Below, in pieces: positions 3,478 to 5,553 of a stretch of 5,553 bases of DNA; within the stretch, counting starts at the first letter, position 1, and every line of letters starts with the position of its first letter. The position numbers and the translations under genes were made by a program. The stretch comes from Prevotellaceae bacterium (GTDB lineage Bacteria; Bacteroidota; Bacteroidia; Bacteroidales; UBA932), in NCBI GenBank assembly GCA_031273485.1, contig JAISRS010000363.1, positions 1 through 5,553 of the forward strand. Reading direction: 5' to 3'. Under the pieces are notes generated by a model. That model saw only the letters and a list, made by a program, of their open reading frames with translations. It did not search any database and had not been told where the DNA came from.

Positions 3478-5553
3478 ATGAGTAAAGAAAATTTGAAGAA
3501 GAGAACAAGCGGCGTTATTACGGCGCTATTGATTTTGGTTATCGTTGGTTTGGGTTATTTTACATGGCAACGATACAGGTGGAATAATCCTCCGTATGCG
3601 CCTGAAATAAACGCTGTGCTGTTTATGGCGGGAGACAATCGTGGAGAATTGGAGAAAGTGTTGAAGCATTACGGCGCTAATCCTGCCGACAGTCTGAAAC
3701 TTCGGGCTGCCGAGTTTTTGATCGAAAACATGCCGGGAAAATATTCATTGGAATATGATGCTCCGTTCGAGAATGTTGTGGCTGTATATCTGCGCTGGGA
3801 CGGACTTGGCGACAAACAGGATGTGGAAAACGCTTTTAAAATCGGTAAACAGATTGTGCGTGAAGACGTGAAGCACATCAAAGGAGATTATTTGATTAAC
3901 AATATTGAACTGGCTTTCAAGATGTGGGAAGAACAACCCTGGGGAAAGGATGTTCCTTTCGATGTTTTTTGCGAAGAGATACTTCCATACCGTGTTGCCT
4001 ACGAACCATTGGAAAACTGGCGCGAAAAGATACTTGTAAGTTTTGCCAAACTGAACCGGACGTTTCGGGAACAACCCGAAATGACTTCTACCGAAGCCTG
4101 TTTCAAAGTCAATTCGGAACTGCCCCGTTTAAAATTGTCGAATTGGTTGCCGAAGATGAATTATTCCATGATTCTGACAACCTCACGCGGCATGTGCGAC
4201 GAAATGACGGCTTTGGCAGCTTTCACAATGCGTGCATTGGGTATTCCCGTAACGCTGGAATGTACTCCCAAATGGTCGCACCGGAATGTGGGGCATACAT
4301 GGAACTCGGTGTATGCCGGCGCCGGCAGACGGTTTTCGTTCATGGGTACCGAAGCCAATCCGGGGGCAACTCACCCCGGCAGCCGTATGCCTAAAAGCAA
4401 GGTTTACCGGATTACTTATGCCAAACAAAATAACTTCAACGGCATCGACAACAACAATATACCTCCTTCGGTGCGCAATCCGTTTATGAAGGACGTCACG
4501 GAAGAATATGTCGAATTATTCTCCGAATCTCCCGATAAAAAAGATTCGCTCAATCTTCTTCCCCCAAGGAAAAGTATTGTGCACGATTCTCTTCACAAAA
4601 GAGGTCTGGGTGTTGTTCTTGATCCTCTTTCCACAAAAGGTAAAAGCGTTAAAGTTCCCACCACAAATAAACCGGCGAACGACTCCAAGTACGCCTTTCT
4701 TGCCGTCATCGGCGAAAACGAGTGGAACATCACAGGCTGGGGTAAAATATATGATGACAGTATTGATTTCGGCACAATCGGCAGAAATATACTGTATCTG
4801 CCCGTGTATTATGTGCAAAATACATCAACGGCAGCCAATTATCCCTTTATAATAAGGGATGACGACAATCTTCATTTCTTTGAATCCGATACCGCCAACC
4901 GCCGTCGGTTTACGGTATCGAACATTTTCCTGTCCGGCGATAAATATAAGGAACGTATGATTAACGGCGTTTTTGAAGGCGCCAACCAAAGCGATTTTTC
5001 CGACGCGAAAGTGTTACATGTCGTAAAAAAAGCAAGCGGCGAATGTTTCAATACTGCAAACATTCAAAATCCTGCAACTTATCGTTATGTCCGCTATGTT
5101 TCGTCCGCAAACAGTCACTGTCATGTTGCCGAAGTAATATTTTACAACAATAAAGGTGAAAAACTGAGTGGTAAACCAATCGGTACTCCCGGCTCATATC
5201 TGGATTCGCCAATGACTTTCGACAAGGCGTTCGACGGAGATATTTCTACTTTCTACGATGCCAAATATCTTAACGATTCGTGGATGGGTCTTGAGTTGAA
5301 CGAACCGCAAACAATAAGCAAAATTCAGTATCTGCCGCGCAACGAGGGTAACGGAATATACGAGGGTCATACTTATGAATTATTTTTCCGGGAGAAAAAC
5401 GACTGGAAACTGCTCGAACGACAAACCGCCGTAAATCATCTCCTACAGTTTCAATTCCCTGTGAATACGTTACTGTATCTTAAAAACACTTCAACGGGAA
5501 AACTCGGCAAATGGTTCGTAATAACCAAAGACGGAGAACAGGAATGGATGTGA
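3478..5553 (+). CDS. Membrane-anchored transglutaminase-like protein with C-terminal discoidin-like region
   Basis: Predicted extracytoplasmic protein of 691 residues. A short basic N-terminus precedes one hydrophobic helix (about 12-29). There is no lipobox cysteine, so it is a signal anchor or uncleaved signal. Residues 40-220 are helical and of unknown role. The transglutaminase/papain-like core shows Cys240 in RGMCDEMTALAAFTMRALGIP-type context and His273 in VGHTWNSVY. The third catalytic residue is uncertain, with Glu292 in FMGTEANPG a possibility. Residues 405-480 look like a small beta-rich domain (ITGWGKIYDD, ILYLPVYYVQN, PFIIRDDDN). Residues 520-660 resemble an F5/8 type C (discoidin) fold: YRYVRYVS, HVAEVIFYNN, AFDGDISTFYD, WMGLELNEP. 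Discoidin folds often bind sugars, but binding is not shown here. Family members include peptidases and amidases as well as crosslinkers, so the reaction is open. The start is the ATG after an A/T-rich leader with no Shine-Dalgarno sequence. The stop is the last base of the window. Confidence 0.85.
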   Translation: MSKENLKKRTSGVITALLILVIVGLGYFTWQRYRWNNPPYAPEINAVLFMAGDNRGELEKVLKHYGANPADSLKLRAAEFLIENMPGKYSLEYDAPFENVVAVYLRWDGLGDKQDVENAFKIGKQIVREDVKHIKGDYLINNIELAFKMWEEQPWGKDVPFDVFCEEILPYRVAYEPLENWREKILVSFAKLNRTFREQPEMTSTEACFKVNSELPRLKLSNWLPKMNYSMILTTSRGMCDEMTALAAFTMRALGIPVTLECTPKWSHRNVGHTWNSVYAGAGRRFSFMGTEANPGATHPGSRMPKSKVYRITYAKQNNFNGIDNNNIPPSVRNPFMKDVTEEYVELFSESPDKKDSLNLLPPRKSIVHDSLHKRGLGVVLDPLSTKGKSVKVPTTNKPANDSKYAFLAVIGENEWNITGWGKIYDDSIDFGTIGRNILYLPVYYVQNTSTAANYPFIIRDDDNLHFFESDTANRRRFTVSNIFLSGDKYKERMINGVFEGANQSDFSDAKVLHVVKKASGECFNTANIQNPATYRYVRYVSSANSHCHVAEVIFYNNKGEKLSGKPIGTPGSYLDSPMTFDKAFDGDISTFYDAKYLNDSWMGLELNEPQTISKIQYLPRNEGNGIYEGHTYELFFREKNDWKLLERQTAVNHLLQFQFPVNTLLYLKNTSTGKLGKWFVITKDGEQEWM

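Noticed and set aside
4315..4326. 12-bp palindrome GCCGGCGCCGGC
   Set aside because: It encodes Ala-Gly-Ala-Gly in the transglutaminase core and is not repeated elsewhere; short GC palindromes arise easily.
4841..4860. Inverted repeat ATCCCTT/AAGGGAT in the third gene
   Set aside because: A single 7-bp arm pair coding for a family-typical PFIIRDDDN stretch, unrelated to the other repeats; probably chance.

Overview
The window looks like a piece of a Bacteroidota chromosome, most likely Bacteroidales. The evidence is the type of O-antigen ligase-TPR protein (motifs GSFFNPGP, YAFNEYLQ), a signal peptidase I with a long insert between its catalytic lysine and the last conserved box, a transglutaminase/discoidin-like protein of a kind I associate with Bacteroidales, A-rich leaders without a well-placed Shine-Dalgarno sequence, and moderate GC. 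This is inference from protein style; no rRNA or other phylogenetic marker is present.

Layout. (1) Positions 1-2058: O-antigen ligase/polymerase-family membrane protein with a C-terminal TPR region. Its frame is open to the left edge, so its true start is probably outside. (2) Positions 2055-2981: signal peptidase I, overlapping the first gene by four bases (ATGA), so the two are almost certainly translated from one message. (3) Positions 2982-3477: a 496-base gap with no credible gene, filled almost wholly by repeats. There is a perfect 31-bp palindrome, two plus five-hairpin units in two opposite orientations (two forward, three reversed), a second copy of the palindrome, and A-rich tandem repeats built on ATTCGTG. 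(4) Positions 3478-5553: a membrane-anchored extracytoplasmic protein with a transglutaminase-like core and a C-terminal discoidin-like region. Its stop codon is the last base of the window.

The most notable feature is that the two main repeat families of the gap also sit inside the ligase gene, in frame. One copy of the CCCTAACAGGG palindrome lies in a loop near residue 170. A 216-bp tract of the CACGAATTTTTA family encodes about 72 Arg/Ile-rich residues between the last two membrane helices. All spacings between the five identical 12-mers in that tract are multiples of three. A 39-base segment of the tract matches the gap at 37 of 39 positions in inverted orientation, with the peptidase gene between the two copies. 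This resembles in principle the protein-invading Rickettsia palindromic elements, and it is the best candidate here for something under-described.

How the genes may work together: the ligase would join or polymerise lipid-linked glycans on the periplasmic side, the peptidase would release exported proteins, and the third protein would act outside the inner membrane. A shared cell-surface role is plausible, but the sequence does not prove it.
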